Shown: positions 8,743-20,876 of the stretch, piece after piece | Position numbering within the stretch: the stretch's first letter is position 1 | Layout of the letters: every line of letters begins with the position of its first letter | DNA from: Anaerolineae bacterium | GTDB taxonomy: Bacteria > Chloroflexota > Anaerolineae > Aggregatilineales > Phototrophicaceae | NCBI GenBank assembly: GCA_022820665.1 | Contig: JAJEFB010000023.1 | Coordinates: 22,653-86,652, forward strand | Length of the DNA: 64,000 nt | Direction: 5' to 3' | Made by a program: the position numbers and the translations under genes | The notes under the pieces: model-generated | Told to the model about the DNA's origin: nothing | Seen by the model: only the letters and a program-made list of their open reading frames with translations | Database searches by the model: none

Positions 8743-10401
8743 TCAGGCCATCGACCGGCCGCGAATTATGTTCAGCAAATCGGACAACTCTTGCATTCTG
8801 ATGAGGGCGGCGACGACAACGAAGACCACCAGGCCCGTGAGCCCCTGCGCGATCAGGCGCAAGATCATCAGCGAGAAGCCGCTTCCAGGTCCCCAGGCTT
8901 GCCACAGCGTATCCAGCAGAACAATTGCCCCAGCCATGACCAGCGACGCGACTAGCGACTTAAGCAGGCTGCTAGCCAGCGTACCTTCCCGGATGCCGCG
9001 CCAGCGTCTGCGCAAGACAAGCAGTAGGCAAAGGACCTCGAACATCACGCCCAGGGAATTGGCCAGAGCCAATCCGCTGACGCGGCCAATATACGGCTCA
9101 AAGCCAAGGACGGGAAATGCCCGCGCAATCGAGTTGGCAAACAATCGTGAATCAACTGTTGATACGTCGCTGAGCAAGATAGCGAAGACCAAGTTGATGG
9201 CCGCGCCGCCGAGCGCCGCGTACAGGGGAGTCAAGGTGTCTTTGTCCGCGTAAAAGCTGCGGGCGATGACTTCCAGCGCGGAATGCACGATAAGCCCAAG
9301 CGTAAACATGCTCAAGGTGCTGTAGACCAGCGCCGATGCCGCCGCGTCGAATGCGCCGCGTTCCAGAAGTCCGATGAGCGGCCTGCCCAAAACGATCAAA
9401 CCCACCGCAGACGGGATGCTGGTGACCAGGACAAAGCGCAACGCGCCGGACATGGCGTCGCGCTTGCCGTCGAGATCTCTCACTTCGCTCAGCGCAGCCA
9501 GGGTCGGAAAGATCACGATCCCCATCGCCGTGCCGATCAAGGTCTGCGGGATTTGCATCAAGCGCCAGCCCCAGTCGAGAGCGCTCACCGAGCCGACGCT
9601 CAGTCGCGAGGCGATGTTGTTCATGACCAGGAAGTTCAGCGCGAAAACGCCAAGTCCGCCGATTCGCGGCAGCATCAAACGAATCACGCGCCACAATGCC
9701 GGGTTCGCCAGGCCAAGCCCGCGCTTCCAGGACATTTGGTATTTGATCAAGCCGGGCACCTGGATGCTGAAATGCAAGGCGGAGCCAATCACGGCGCCAA
9801 TCGCGATTCCGTGTACACCAAAGCCGGGCAGCAAAAACAAGACGCCGAACAGAATGCCGATATCAAACATAATCGGCGCCAGCGCCGGCAAAAGAAAATG
9901 CTGGTGAGAATTGAGTATGCCGCTGAAGATGCCGCTGATCGAAAAGATGATCGTGCTCAGCAGGAGGATGCGCATCATTTCAATCGTGGTTTGCGTTGTG
10001 GCGCCGTCAAAGCCGGGCGCGACTACCTGGCTCACAAACCAAGGCGCCATGAAAAAGACGACTGCGCTCAAGATCAACGCCAGCGTGAATATCGAATTGA
10101 TCAGGTTGCTGGACAATTGCCAGGCGGCGTCGATCTTTCCCTGCGCCAAATAGCCGCTGAATACAGGAATAAAGGCGTGCGTCAAGGCGCCGCCAGAGAT
10201 CAAAACAACGATCAGTTCGGGTATGCGGTTAGCCGCAACATAGGCGTCCAATTCACTCCCGACGCCAAAGGCTTGCGCAATGATCAAGGTCTGAAAAAGA
10301 CTGATCAATTTGGCAGCCGCAAAGGCGATCATCACAGTCAACGTGGATCTCGCGATTCTGCGATTGCGCTGGAGAATTCCCTTGCCAGCGGAGGATGCCA
10401 T
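8743..10401 (-). CDS. murJ: Lipid II flippase MurJ (MviN family)
   Basis: A 552-residue integral membrane protein with about 14 predicted helices, matching MurJ/MviN in length and order. It flips undecaprenyl-linked peptidoglycan precursor across the membrane. Typical family segments are visible: AQAFGVGSELDAYVAANRIP near the N-terminus, ALTHAFIPVFSGYLAQGK, the QIPQTLIGTAMGIVIFPTLA motif in the middle and FYADKDTLTPLYAA in helix 10-11. It follows the C39/TPR gene by 9 bases. Presence of MurJ implies a peptidoglycan wall, consistent with the LysM proteins further right. Confidence 0.92.
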   Translation of the reverse strand: MASSAGKGILQRNRRIARSTLTVMIAFAAAKLISLFQTLIIAQAFGVGSELDAYVAANRIPELIVVLISGGALTHAFIPVFSGYLAQGKIDAAWQLSSNLINSIFTLALILSAVVFFMAPWFVSQVVAPGFDGATTQTTIEMMRILLLSTIIFSISGIFSGILNSHQHFLLPALAPIMFDIGILFGVLFLLPGFGVHGIAIGAVIGSALHFSIQVPGLIKYQMSWKRGLGLANPALWRVIRLMLPRIGGLGVFALNFLVMNNIASRLSVGSVSALDWGWRLMQIPQTLIGTAMGIVIFPTLAALSEVRDLDGKRDAMSGALRFVLVTSIPSAVGLIVLGRPLIGLLERGAFDAAASALVYSTLSMFTLGLIVHSALEVIARSFYADKDTLTPLYAALGGAAINLVFAILLSDVSTVDSRLFANSIARAFPVLGFEPYIGRVSGLALANSLGVMFEVLCLLLVLRRRWRGIREGTLASSLLKSLVASLVMAGAIVLLDTLWQAWGPGSGFSLMILRLIAQGLTGLVVFVVVAALIRMQELSDLLNIIRGRSMA

Positions 10402-10409
10402 GCAGTTTC

Positions 10410-11894
10410 CTAGTTGAGCTTGGCGAGCGCCGCGCGCGCTTCGTCATAGTTTGGGTTATATGCCAGCGCCCGCCGAAACGAGGAGGCGGCTTGCTCGGGC
10501 TTGCCTTGCGCCTGCAAAACCAGCCCTTGCCAATAGTAGGTCTCCTCGATTTCCTCTGCGTTGTTCAGGTTGACCTTCACCAGGCTCAATACGTCATCGT
10601 ATCTGCCCAGTTGATAATAAGCCTCGAAAGCGCCGAACTGGTACCACATCATCCGCCAGGGCGGTCCAAGCCTGCGGGACTGATCGAAAGCCGCTGCAGC
10701 TTCTTGGTATCGCCCCAAGGCGACCAGAGATGTGCCCATATTGAACCAGGCAAAGGCATCGCTGGGGTCCAGGCGCGCTTCGGCCTGCGCGACGTCGAAG
10801 GCAAGCTGAGCCGCGTCCTTTGCATCCCAGTGACTGTCCATGAGACTGCGCAGGAGCCCTTCCCTCTGCGGCTCGTAGACGACAATGAAAGTACGGTTGA
10901 AAGCCTGCCAGTCCCGGTCAACTTCGTCGTAGCTTATCGCCACGCCCTGCGCGCCGTCGCCGACGCCCAGGAAGCTATCAAAGAAATAGAATCGCTGATA
11001 GGTGTCATCGTAGGCGACCAGGGCGCGATAATGGCCGATCCAGTCATAGGCTTCAAACATGGCGCCAGTCTCTATGACGACCGGAAACTCGTTTGCCACC
11101 AAGCGCTTTAGCAGGTCCACGTTGCCGCCCATGCGCACGATCGCTTTGAGATCGCTGGCTTCCTCCACATATGCCGCCATCTCGTGCGGGCTCACATTTT
11201 TGTCTTCGCGATTCGGTTTGAGCGCGCTGCCTGCGGCAGCCTGGTCCTGCTGCCATCCGTAATAGCTCATCGCCATCGTGATGGTCGCGGGTCCGCAATT
11301 GTTCCATGTTTGCTGCTGATGAAGAATGCCGTAGATCCTTGCGGAGGAGGGAAACTCCCCGCCAGATAGGTTGACCGGGGCAACGGCGATCTCTTTTGCG
11401 GTGGTCGCAGGCGGCGGAGTTGCCGAGGGGAGCGCGGTTGCAATTGTTGTGGCGTTGCCGACTGTTGTCGTCGCTGTGGACTGCCTGACCGCCGCGGTAG
11501 CCGTCGATAGAACTACGGTCTCCACCAGCACTGCGGGGGGCGTCGCTGAGGTCCTGCTTGCCGGAGGACTGGGACTGGCTATTTCCAGGGGCAAATCCAG
11601 AAGCGCCAGCGCATCGCTTTCGCCCGAACGCGAGGCCAGCGTCGGAAAGAGACCGCCGACGGGCGTTGGCTCTTTGAACATTCGCATGAAGGGCAATTGA
11701 TCAATCACACGCTGCTGTTGCGCCGGTTGCAGAACTTCGCGGAAACCGATTATGGCGCCGCCGACGCCGACGATTATGAGCAGCGCAAACAGAATGACGC
11801 CCCACAAGAGAAGCCTGGGTGGACCCTTCACGCCGACATTGTAGTTTTGCAAATAGTAGCTGCGGCTCGGTTGCGTATCGTCGATATCTCGCAT
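10410..11894 (-). CDS. Membrane-anchored C39-family cysteine peptidase with TPR repeats
   Basis: A 494-residue protein in four parts: a short cytoplasmic tail, one membrane helix at about 29-50, a Ser/Thr/Pro-rich linker at about 105-165, a papain-like C39 peptidase domain at about 185-345 and three or four TPR units at 355-494. The peptidase core has Q195, catalytic C200 (WNNCGPATITMAM), H288 (IGHYRALVAYDD) and D306 (YFFDSFLG), so it looks active. The domain is probably outside the membrane. C39 domains usually cleave leader peptides after double glycine; no ABC exporter is fused or adjacent, so its substrate is unknown. It precedes murJ by 9 bases. Confidence 0.82.
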   Translation of the reverse strand: MRDIDDTQPSRSYYLQNYNVGVKGPPRLLLWGVILFALLIIVGVGGAIIGFREVLQPAQQQRVIDQLPFMRMFKEPTPVGGLFPTLASRSGESDALALLDLPLEIASPSPPASRTSATPPAVLVETVVLSTATAAVRQSTATTTVGNATTIATALPSATPPPATTAKEIAVAPVNLSGGEFPSSARIYGILHQQQTWNNCGPATITMAMSYYGWQQDQAAAGSALKPNREDKNVSPHEMAAYVEEASDLKAIVRMGGNVDLLKRLVANEFPVVIETGAMFEAYDWIGHYRALVAYDDTYQRFYFFDSFLGVGDGAQGVAISYDEVDRDWQAFNRTFIVVYEPQREGLLRSLMDSHWDAKDAAQLAFDVAQAEARLDPSDAFAWFNMGTSLVALGRYQEAAAAFDQSRRLGPPWRMMWYQFGAFEAYYQLGRYDDVLSLVKVNLNNAEEIEETYYWQGLVLQAQGKPEQAASSFRRALAYNPNYDEARAALAKLN

Positions 11895-12023
11895 AATGGT
11901 TCCTAGCGATAACCGAAGGTCATAATTCCACGCCCGCGGTTTCTTTTGTTTCGGTTGGCGGTCCGTTGCACCCAGTATAGTGCTTTTTCGCTCTTCATGC
12001 GGGTCTGGCGGTTACAGCGTTGC

Positions 12024-12443
12024 CTAAGAGTAGCTTTGCGCGTCAAGATACGATTGCAGTATGACCCTGGCAGCCAAATCGTCGATCGGTTCATCCGGTT
12101 TGCGCTTGAGTTGACGCGCCAAATCCCTGGCTTCCTCGCTCGTTAGATATTCGCTGACTTCAGTTATCGGCAGATCTGTGTAAGTCCGCAGCTGCTTGAT
12201 CCAGCGCTTCACTTTGTCAGCTTGAAGCTCTGCGCCCTTTGGCGCATTAGGATTGTGAGGGACGCCCACGACGAAACCACAAGCCCCCTCACGCTGGGCA
12301 ATAGCCAAAATTTGCTCGAAATCCCTGGCGCGCGTAGTCCTTTGTACGATGCTTAACTCTCGCGCTACGATACCCAAGCCGTCGCTAACGGCAAGACCGA
12401 TGCGCTTGCTCCCGTGATCAAGGCCGATCAAACGTCCGGTCAT
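12024..12443 (-). CDS. ruvX: Holliday junction resolvase-like protein RuvX/YqgF
   Basis: A 139-residue RNase H-fold protein of normal length for YqgF/RuvX, which acts in 16S rRNA 5' end processing in Escherichia coli and has been proposed as an alternative Holliday junction resolvase. Family motifs are GLDHGSKRIGLAVSD at 7-21 with the first catalytic Asp, VVGVPHNPNAPKGAE, and the C-terminal DDLAARVILQSYLD. The start overlaps the end of the baseplate-J-like gene by 4 bases. In many bacteria the yqgF gene also lies close to alaS, which fits the order here. Confidence 0.92.
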   Translation of the reverse strand: MTGRLIGLDHGSKRIGLAVSDGLGIVARELSIVQRTTRARDFEQILAIAQREGACGFVVGVPHNPNAPKGAELQADKVKRWIKQLRTYTDLPITEVSEYLTSEEARDLARQLKRKPDEPIDDLAARVILQSYLDAQSYS

Positions 12444-13993
12444 GTGGGCAGCCGCACCTGGAGATCAATCCTGACCGACAATAGAGGCATCCTGTTGAAG
12501 CCTTCTGGAAAAACGTCAATCGATGATGCAGTCGGCGCGGCCAACTCCGGCTGCGACCGCAGGATCTGCAAGGCGTCCGCGATCGATACACCCGCAAGCC
12601 TGTCGAGCAACCCTGCGGTATCAAGCTCTGCGACAAGCGTGCCGCTGGTTTCGGCGACAAAGGAAACGCGCTCGCCTGAACTCGGCTGTGTCAAAGGACC
12701 GCGGACATATTCCAGGGCATCAGCAAGCAAGGTCCTGTCGGGTGGCACCCGGGCGCGCAGGCGCGCTAGCGATACCTGACGCCCCAGGCGATCGTCAATC
12801 ACCAGCGCCGAAACAACTGCGCGCATGTTCAGCGTCAATTCCTGCGCCATCAAGCCAACGTCCGAGGAAAAATTCGTCCAGTCTTTCCGTTCCTCGTCTA
12901 TCGCAATTGACTCGATGATGATGACCTGAGACGCGCTCAATGTGGATTGGATTTCCTCATAACCGAGCGATTGTAACTGTCCGCGAACGATGTTTAGCAG
13001 CCTGTCTTTGTCGGCGGCGGAGACGATATTGACCGCGCGCAATGTCCCGCCGCTGGCCGGCGCTGGATTTGTTACTGTTATGCTTTCCGCCAGGGGCCCG
13101 ACGACCAGGTTAATCTGTCCTGCCGCTACGTTGCCTTCCTCACCGCGGTATTGTTGCATGGCCTCGAATGGCGCGTTCACCGTCTGAGCAGCTCCGGCAG
13201 GCAAGTATACGTCTACGACAGTACGGAACAGCAAGGGCGCGGCGGCGGCGGTACTCAGAATCGTGTTTGCGGGAATGGTCAATGGCCTGTCGGTCAAATT
13301 AGTGAAACTCACCATGCCGCGCGCAGGTACTTCATCCAAGTTGCGCAAGCCCGTGGTTGGAAGGGTCGCAGTGGTCTCGACGGTGGCGCGGGCGATTTGC
13401 GCAGGGATAATTCCCTTGTCTGGATCGACCCCGTCGGCTCTGGTATCGGCGATGATGGTCATCGCGGCTTCGATGGATTCCGCGCGCAAGCGCACTTCTA
13501 CGGTTGCGCCGGGAACAACCACGTAGATTGCCGCAAGCATTACAAATAAGAGCAGCCCCAGGACAAACAGTCTTTCCAAATAGGTCCGCAAGCGGGATGG
13601 GTGGCGATTGCGCTGTAATACGCGGCTTGCTATCGACCTGAGTTCGTCGGGCGGCTGCGGCTTGCTCGGCTGGTGGTGACGAGGCAAAAACACTTTCTGT
13701 CGTCCGCGTTTCCATCTGCTTTTTTGGCTGGCCTCGACAGAATCAAAGCAACTGATATTGAGTTCCCTGGCATAGGCGATAATGTCGGATTCGCGGCTGA
13801 CCAGAGCCAGCTGAATCGCTCGTCGGTGCGCTTCACGCTGCAAAAGGATCAAGTCCAGTTTACGTTTGAAGAGCGTTCCGGACGGGGAAAGGAGCAACAA
13901 GACTCGCTTGCCCCGCAGGTCCGAAAGACGTAGCCTCACTGACGTGACCGTGTCACTAGGATCGAGTTTTACCTCTACGGTCTCTGGAGCCAT
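12440..13993 (-). CDS. Baseplate J/gp47-like single-pass membrane protein
   Basis: A 517-residue protein with a basic cytoplasmic N-terminal region (1-140, including a stretch that reads like a small alpha/beta domain, then a Lys/Arg/Pro-rich linker at 91-136), one membrane helix at 141-160 and a large outer domain. The outer part has the pattern GMVSFTNLTDRPLTIPANTI, then GEEGNVAAGQINLVVGPLA and NPAPASGGT, which resembles proteins annotated as baseplate J/gp47 in Chloroflexota. No other phage tail or contractile-injection gene is nearby, so this is a host envelope protein of unknown role rather than a phage component. It starts about 46 bases after alaS. Confidence 0.7.
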   Translation of the reverse strand: MAPETVEVKLDPSDTVTSVRLRLSDLRGKRVLLLLSPSGTLFKRKLDLILLQREAHRRAIQLALVSRESDIIAYARELNISCFDSVEASQKSRWKRGRQKVFLPRHHQPSKPQPPDELRSIASRVLQRNRHPSRLRTYLERLFVLGLLLFVMLAAIYVVVPGATVEVRLRAESIEAAMTIIADTRADGVDPDKGIIPAQIARATVETTATLPTTGLRNLDEVPARGMVSFTNLTDRPLTIPANTILSTAAAAPLLFRTVVDVYLPAGAAQTVNAPFEAMQQYRGEEGNVAAGQINLVVGPLAESITVTNPAPASGGTLRAVNIVSAADKDRLLNIVRGQLQSLGYEEIQSTLSASQVIIIESIAIDEERKDWTNFSSDVGLMAQELTLNMRAVVSALVIDDRLGRQVSLARLRARVPPDRTLLADALEYVRGPLTQPSSGERVSFVAETSGTLVAELDTAGLLDRLAGVSIADALQILRSQPELAAPTASSIDVFPEGFNRMPLLSVRIDLQVRLPT

Positions 13994-14039
13994 GTCCTAG
14001 ATACGTTCACCTGAATGCTGGATCCTGGCTTTGCCGGGT

Positions 14040-16736
<2,697 letters not shown>

Positions 16737-16843
16737 GCTCTGTTTCCTTGTCTTTGACTATAAGACGTCTTCACCGTCTTTAAGGCGCAACAATAATGAT
16801 AATCCCAACCCGTTGGCAAGACTATGGCTAGAACTGCCCAACC

Positions 16844-16872
16844 TGAACAATTAGCGGCTGCTATGGTATACT
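16844..16872 (+). promoter_or_regulatory. Candidate sigma-70 promoter for tyrS
   Basis: TGAACA at 16844-16849 and TATACT at 16867-16872, spaced by 17 bases, about 35 bases before the tyrS start. The -10 box is good and the -35 box matches four of six consensus positions. Confidence 0.45.
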
Positions 16873-16906
16873 GCCCGTTCCGACAATGAATTGATACAAT
16901 GAGTTA

Positions 16907-18151
16907 ATGAATATGGCGACAATCGAAGAACAAGTCGAAGTGTTGATGTCAGGCGCGGCTTACGGCGATCCAGCGATTCGCGACAATATGGCGAAGGATC
17001 TGCAGGAACGGTTGTTGGAGTGCCAGGCGGAAGGGCGACCGCTGCGCGTCTACTGTGGCTACGATCCGCGCACCTCTGATTTGCACTTGGGCCACACCAT
17101 AACCATGCGCAAGCTGCGGCAATTCCAGGACTTCGGGCACGATGTTACCTTCTTGATCGGCACATTTACCAGTTTGATCGGCGATCCCTCAGACAAAGAC
17201 TCCGCGCGGGATCAATTGACCATGCGGAATGTCGAAGACAACGCCCGCACTTACGCGGAGCAAGCCTTCAAGATTCTCGATCCTGATCTGACGCGGGTCC
17301 GCCGCAACGATGAGTGGCTGGCAACCCTGGATTTCGCCGACATCATTCGGCTGGCGAGTCATTTCACGGTTCAGCAATTCCTGGTGAGGGAAAACTTTAC
17401 CAAGCGCATCGATGAAGGCAAGGCGATCTTCTTGCACGAATTCTTCTACGCGCTGATGCAAGCCTACGACGCCGTCGCGCAAGAGGCGGACGTGCAAGTC
17501 GGGGGCCAAGATCAATTGTTTAACATCCTGGTGGCTGGCCGCAAGTTGCAGACCGGGTTGGGCCAAAAGCCGCAGATCGCGGTCATCATGGGCGAGAGCC
17601 TGCCCGGTACCGATGGCGATGTGAAGATGTCGAAGAGCCTGGGCAACCATATTCCTCTCTTGTCCGAGCCTTGGGACATGTACGGCAAGGTCATGAGTTT
17701 GCCCGACAAAGCGATGGGCATCTATCATAAGCTGATATTGGGATGGACGCCGGCAAAGGTGGAGGATCTGGAGCGCAAGCTGCGATCCGGCGAGTTGCAT
17801 CCCAATGAAGCCAAGATGAATCTCTCTGGCGAGATCGTCAGCATCTTTCATGGCAGCGCCGCTGCGGAAGCGGCGCAAAGCCGCTGGAACGAGGTGTTCC
17901 GGGGCGGCAGCGGGATCCCGGATGATATTGATGAGGCAGTGATTCCAGCTACCGAAGAGATCCGCGATATTCTGGTTCGGCTGCGGATGGTTGGCAGCCG
18001 AGGCGAAGCCAAACGACTAATTCAACAGAATGGCGTGCGGCTAAATGAAGAAAAAGTAGCTAGCTTGCAAGCTGTCGTTTCGCCGGAGATGCTCCCGGCA
18101 ATCTTGCAAGTGGGCAAGCGTCAATTCGTTCGTCTGGTGAAAGCCGAGTAG
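16907..18151 (+). CDS. tyrS: Tyrosine--tRNA ligase
   Basis: A 414-residue class I synthetase charging tRNA-Tyr. The HIGH motif appears as HLGH at 60-63, the KMSKS loop as KMSKS at 240-244, and an S4 RNA-binding domain occupies about 350-414 (RLIQQNGVRLNEEKV). The HLGH form and the length match the TyrZ-like bacterial subgroup rather than the E. coli TyrS subgroup. Two in-frame ATGs, at 16907 and 16913, could serve as start; neither has a strong ribosome site. The following CoA-transferase gene starts 21 bases after the stop, so they are probably co-transcribed. Confidence 0.95.
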   Translation: MNMATIEEQVEVLMSGAAYGDPAIRDNMAKDLQERLLECQAEGRPLRVYCGYDPRTSDLHLGHTITMRKLRQFQDFGHDVTFLIGTFTSLIGDPSDKDSARDQLTMRNVEDNARTYAEQAFKILDPDLTRVRRNDEWLATLDFADIIRLASHFTVQQFLVRENFTKRIDEGKAIFLHEFFYALMQAYDAVAQEADVQVGGQDQLFNILVAGRKLQTGLGQKPQIAVIMGESLPGTDGDVKMSKSLGNHIPLLSEPWDMYGKVMSLPDKAMGIYHKLILGWTPAKVEDLERKLRSGELHPNEAKMNLSGEIVSIFHGSAAAEAAQSRWNEVFRGGSGIPDDIDEAVIPATEEIRDILVRLRMVGSRGEAKRLIQQNGVRLNEEKVASLQAVVSPEMLPAILQVGKRQFVRLVKAE

Positions 18152-18172
18152 AACGTTCCTTAAGGAATCCTT

Positions 18173-18997
18173 TTGGCAGAAGACCCCGAATATACAATTG
18201 ACGAACAAATCTGCGTCTGCATATCGAAGCAAGTTGTGGACGGCGATGTCTGGGCGCAGGGGATTAACACTCCGCTGGTATCGGCCGGTTTAATCCTTGG
18301 CAAGATTCGCTATGCGCCGCGCGCTCGGTTCACTTCGGCAATCGGGCAGGCGCTGGTTCAAGATTGGGGTCCCCTGGGCATCGCAGACATCGAAAGCCTG
18401 TGGGTGGGCAAGGGACTCATTCATCTCGGTTTCGCGGCTGGCGCCGCGGATATTCTGCCCAAGTATCGGCCGAAAGAGTTTTTCCGCCCGGCGCAGGTCG
18501 ACAGCCGCGGCAACTTCAACAATATCGCTTTTGGCAAGAACTATCACAGACCGCGTATGCGGTTGCCGGGAAGCGGCGGCATACCGGACGTAAGTCCGCT
18601 ATATGATCACAGCTTTCTGTATGTGCCGCGTCATTCGCGCTTGACATTTGCCGCGAAGATCGATTTTCTCAGCGGTATGGGCCACGCGCCGCAACGGAAG
18701 CGGGGGGGAGGACCCCGATACCTGGTATCTGATTTGGGTCAGTTTGACTGGTTGGAAGGGCGCATGCGCCTCACCTCGCTGCATGCCCATGTCGATATCG
18801 AAAAGGTCAAGCGGAAGACCGGCTTTGACTTGGAGATTGCGTCGGATCTATACAGGACCCCGCCGCCGGACGCGGAGGATCTCAGGCTCTTGCGAGAAGA
18901 GATTGATCCATTGGCGACGCGCAAATTGGAAACCTTGGGCGGCGTTGCGCGCAAAGACTTGCTGCGGGAAATCTTGCGACAAGAAGGCGCTCTTTAG
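18173..18997 (+). CDS. CoA-transferase family subunit B (GctB/IpdB-like)
   Basis: A 274-residue beta subunit of a class I CoA-transferase-fold enzyme, similar to glutaconate CoA-transferase B and to the mycobacterial ring-opening hydrolase subunit IpdB. The start is a TTG preceded by AAGGAA. Class I transferases carry a catalytic Glu in an ESG-type motif of this subunit. The corresponding place here seems to read ARFTSAIGQAL, with no Glu, which fits hydrolase-type relatives better. The matching A subunit is not adjacent but at 22681-23481 on the same strand, behind three opposite-strand genes. The end overlaps the end of the convergent binding-protein gene by four bases. Confidence 0.78.
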   Translation: MAEDPEYTIDEQICVCISKQVVDGDVWAQGINTPLVSAGLILGKIRYAPRARFTSAIGQALVQDWGPLGIADIESLWVGKGLIHLGFAAGAADILPKYRPKEFFRPAQVDSRGNFNNIAFGKNYHRPRMRLPGSGGIPDVSPLYDHSFLYVPRHSRLTFAAKIDFLSGMGHAPQRKRGGGPRYLVSDLGQFDWLEGRMRLTSLHAHVDIEKVKRKTGFDLEIASDLYRTPPPDAEDLRLLREEIDPLATRKLETLGGVARKDLLREILRQEGAL

Positions 18998-20769
18998 CTG
19001 GTCTTTTGGTTAGACGCGGCGGCGAACCGCCAGGAACTTATGCCGCGAAATCGGTCGGAGGCACTGCCGATAAATCCCAGCCGGACACCGTCAATCGTAT
19101 CGCGGACGATCATGGAATATAGCGGGTAATACAAGGGAATGGCGACCGCCTTTTCAGCGAATATCTCTTGAAATTGCTGATACATTTGGTGACGGGCAAT
19201 GCCATTGCTTGCCCGACGCGCGCTATCCAGCAACGCCGCAATCTCGTTTTCCGCCGCGCTGCCGTAGTTCTGCCCCTTGATGGATTGCGCAGGATGCCAA
19301 AAGCGATAGACGTCGGGTTCTCCTCCAACGCGCTGTGAAACGATCGCCGCGTCGAACTCGCCGGCGCGAAGCCGCTGCATGAACTGATCGGGCATGACTG
19401 GCGCGACATCTACCGCCAGTCCAATCTTGCGCCATTGGGCCGCGATGTCGGAAGCCAGCCCGGTCAACGAGGCGGTATCTTCTACCAGCAAGCTAAAAAC
19501 AGCCGTGGGGGCGCCGTCGCCTTCTGTTTCGCCGCTTTCTCCCGCATCTGAATTGGCGCTGGAAACCCCTTCAATCAGTGAGACCGCAAGCGCCAGGTCA
19601 TGCGCGCTCCAGAATTGCTGCGGCTGATAGACTGGCATTCCCGGAATAAGAGGGCTGTCAGCATATATAGCCTCACCCGCCACGTGCGCCTCGACAAGCG
19701 CCACCTGATCGAGCGCCAATGCCAGGGCGCGCCGCATTCGTCTATCGGCAAATGCCGGCTCTTCCCAGTTGAAAATGAGGATTTGCACGGTCGAATCGAT
19801 GTTGGTATGCAGTCGCGCCCGGGGCAAACTGAGCAGATCCTCCCGCGATCCAACATTTGCCAATACATCGACTTCGCTTCGGCGATAGGCTTGAATCGCC
19901 TCATCCGCATTCGCATAAAGCCTGAAGAGCAGTTCCCGCAGCTGATGCTCGTTTGGCGCATCGCCGCGCATCTCGTAAACGGGCGAGAGTTGCAGCAGAA
20001 TGGCGTTGACCTTGCCCGACGCGTCAGCGCGCAATTCGCCGCGTTGGTAGGCTCCCGTGCCAATTGGCGACAAGTTGAATGGGTGCTTTGCCAGTGCCGA
20101 AACTGTCGTGCCGCGCAAGGCATGTTCCGGCAAGATGCCAATTGTCAAAAGACGCGGGAAGCTCGCCAGTGGCTGCGCCAGGCGAAAACGCAGCAGATGA
20201 TCTCCCAGCTTCTGCGTTTCGATCGTGCGCCAAAAGCCTGCGCTTGGCGAGTAGGCGGCGTAATCCGGATCGCTGAGCAAGGACATCGTATAAATGACGT
20301 CGTCGGCGCCGAAGGCGACGCCATCTTGCCATTTAATATCTTGGCGCAATTCCAGCACATATTCCAGGTTGTCGCCTGATATGGTCAGGTTTTTCGCCAG
20401 ATCAAGCACCGGCGCGCCATATTCGTCAGTAGTGAACAAGCCTTGGAAGATCAGGCTCGTAATATCTCGGTCGACAGGATTGAGGTGCGCGAAGACCGGA
20501 TTCAGCCGCTGGACCGTTCCGACCAGTCCTTCACGATATGTTGTCCTGTCTGTGGCTCCGCTTCGAGCTGCGGCAACCTGCCCTGCGACGGTCGGCGCAG
20601 GGGGCGCGGAGCTTGGCTTGGGGGTGATTTCGCCGTCGCTGGGAGCGGGGGTTGACGTTGCAGGCGGCTGAACTTGCGCTACGCGGCTGACACGGAAAAC
20701 GGCGGCAAATGAAAAAACGGTCGCGGCCAGTATCAGTAACAAAAGATGCAAACGGAATCCGCGAAACAT
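18994..20769 (-). CDS. Oligopeptide-type ABC transporter substrate-binding protein (SBP_bac_5)
   Basis: A 591-residue extracytoplasmic binding protein of the DppA/OppA family. A hydrophobic N-terminal segment at about 7-27 has no lipobox cysteine, so it is probably a membrane anchor or uncleaved signal. A Pro/Ser/Thr-rich spacer at 33-62 follows, then the binding domain with family segments RLNPVFAHLNPVDRDITSLIFQGL, YVLELRQDIKWQDGVAFGADDV and RRMRRALALALDQVALV. No permease or ATPase genes are adjacent, so this is an orphan binding protein. Substrate is unknown. It is downstream of secG on the same strand with a gap of about 107 bases. Confidence 0.85.
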   Translation of the reverse strand: MFRGFRLHLLLLILAATVFSFAAVFRVSRVAQVQPPATSTPAPSDGEITPKPSSAPPAPTVAGQVAAARSGATDRTTYREGLVGTVQRLNPVFAHLNPVDRDITSLIFQGLFTTDEYGAPVLDLAKNLTISGDNLEYVLELRQDIKWQDGVAFGADDVIYTMSLLSDPDYAAYSPSAGFWRTIETQKLGDHLLRFRLAQPLASFPRLLTIGILPEHALRGTTVSALAKHPFNLSPIGTGAYQRGELRADASGKVNAILLQLSPVYEMRGDAPNEHQLRELLFRLYANADEAIQAYRRSEVDVLANVGSREDLLSLPRARLHTNIDSTVQILIFNWEEPAFADRRMRRALALALDQVALVEAHVAGEAIYADSPLIPGMPVYQPQQFWSAHDLALAVSLIEGVSSANSDAGESGETEGDGAPTAVFSLLVEDTASLTGLASDIAAQWRKIGLAVDVAPVMPDQFMQRLRAGEFDAAIVSQRVGGEPDVYRFWHPAQSIKGQNYGSAAENEIAALLDSARRASNGIARHQMYQQFQEIFAEKAVAIPLYYPLYSMIVRDTIDGVRLGFIGSASDRFRGISSWRFAAASNQKTS

Positions 20770-20876
20770 GACCCGCCTTATTAGTCTAGATCACGGATAG
20801 CCGAAATCCCGCCGTCGAATTGTCGATAACCGAGAGTTGATCGCTTTGCTTGACGCCGAATTATGTGACCTGAGAC

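Noticed and set aside
12440..13993. A phage tail or contractile injection system, suggested by the baseplate J-like domain.
   Set aside because: No sheath, tube, spike or other tail gene is nearby, the protein has a membrane helix, and its neighbours are alaS and ruvX.
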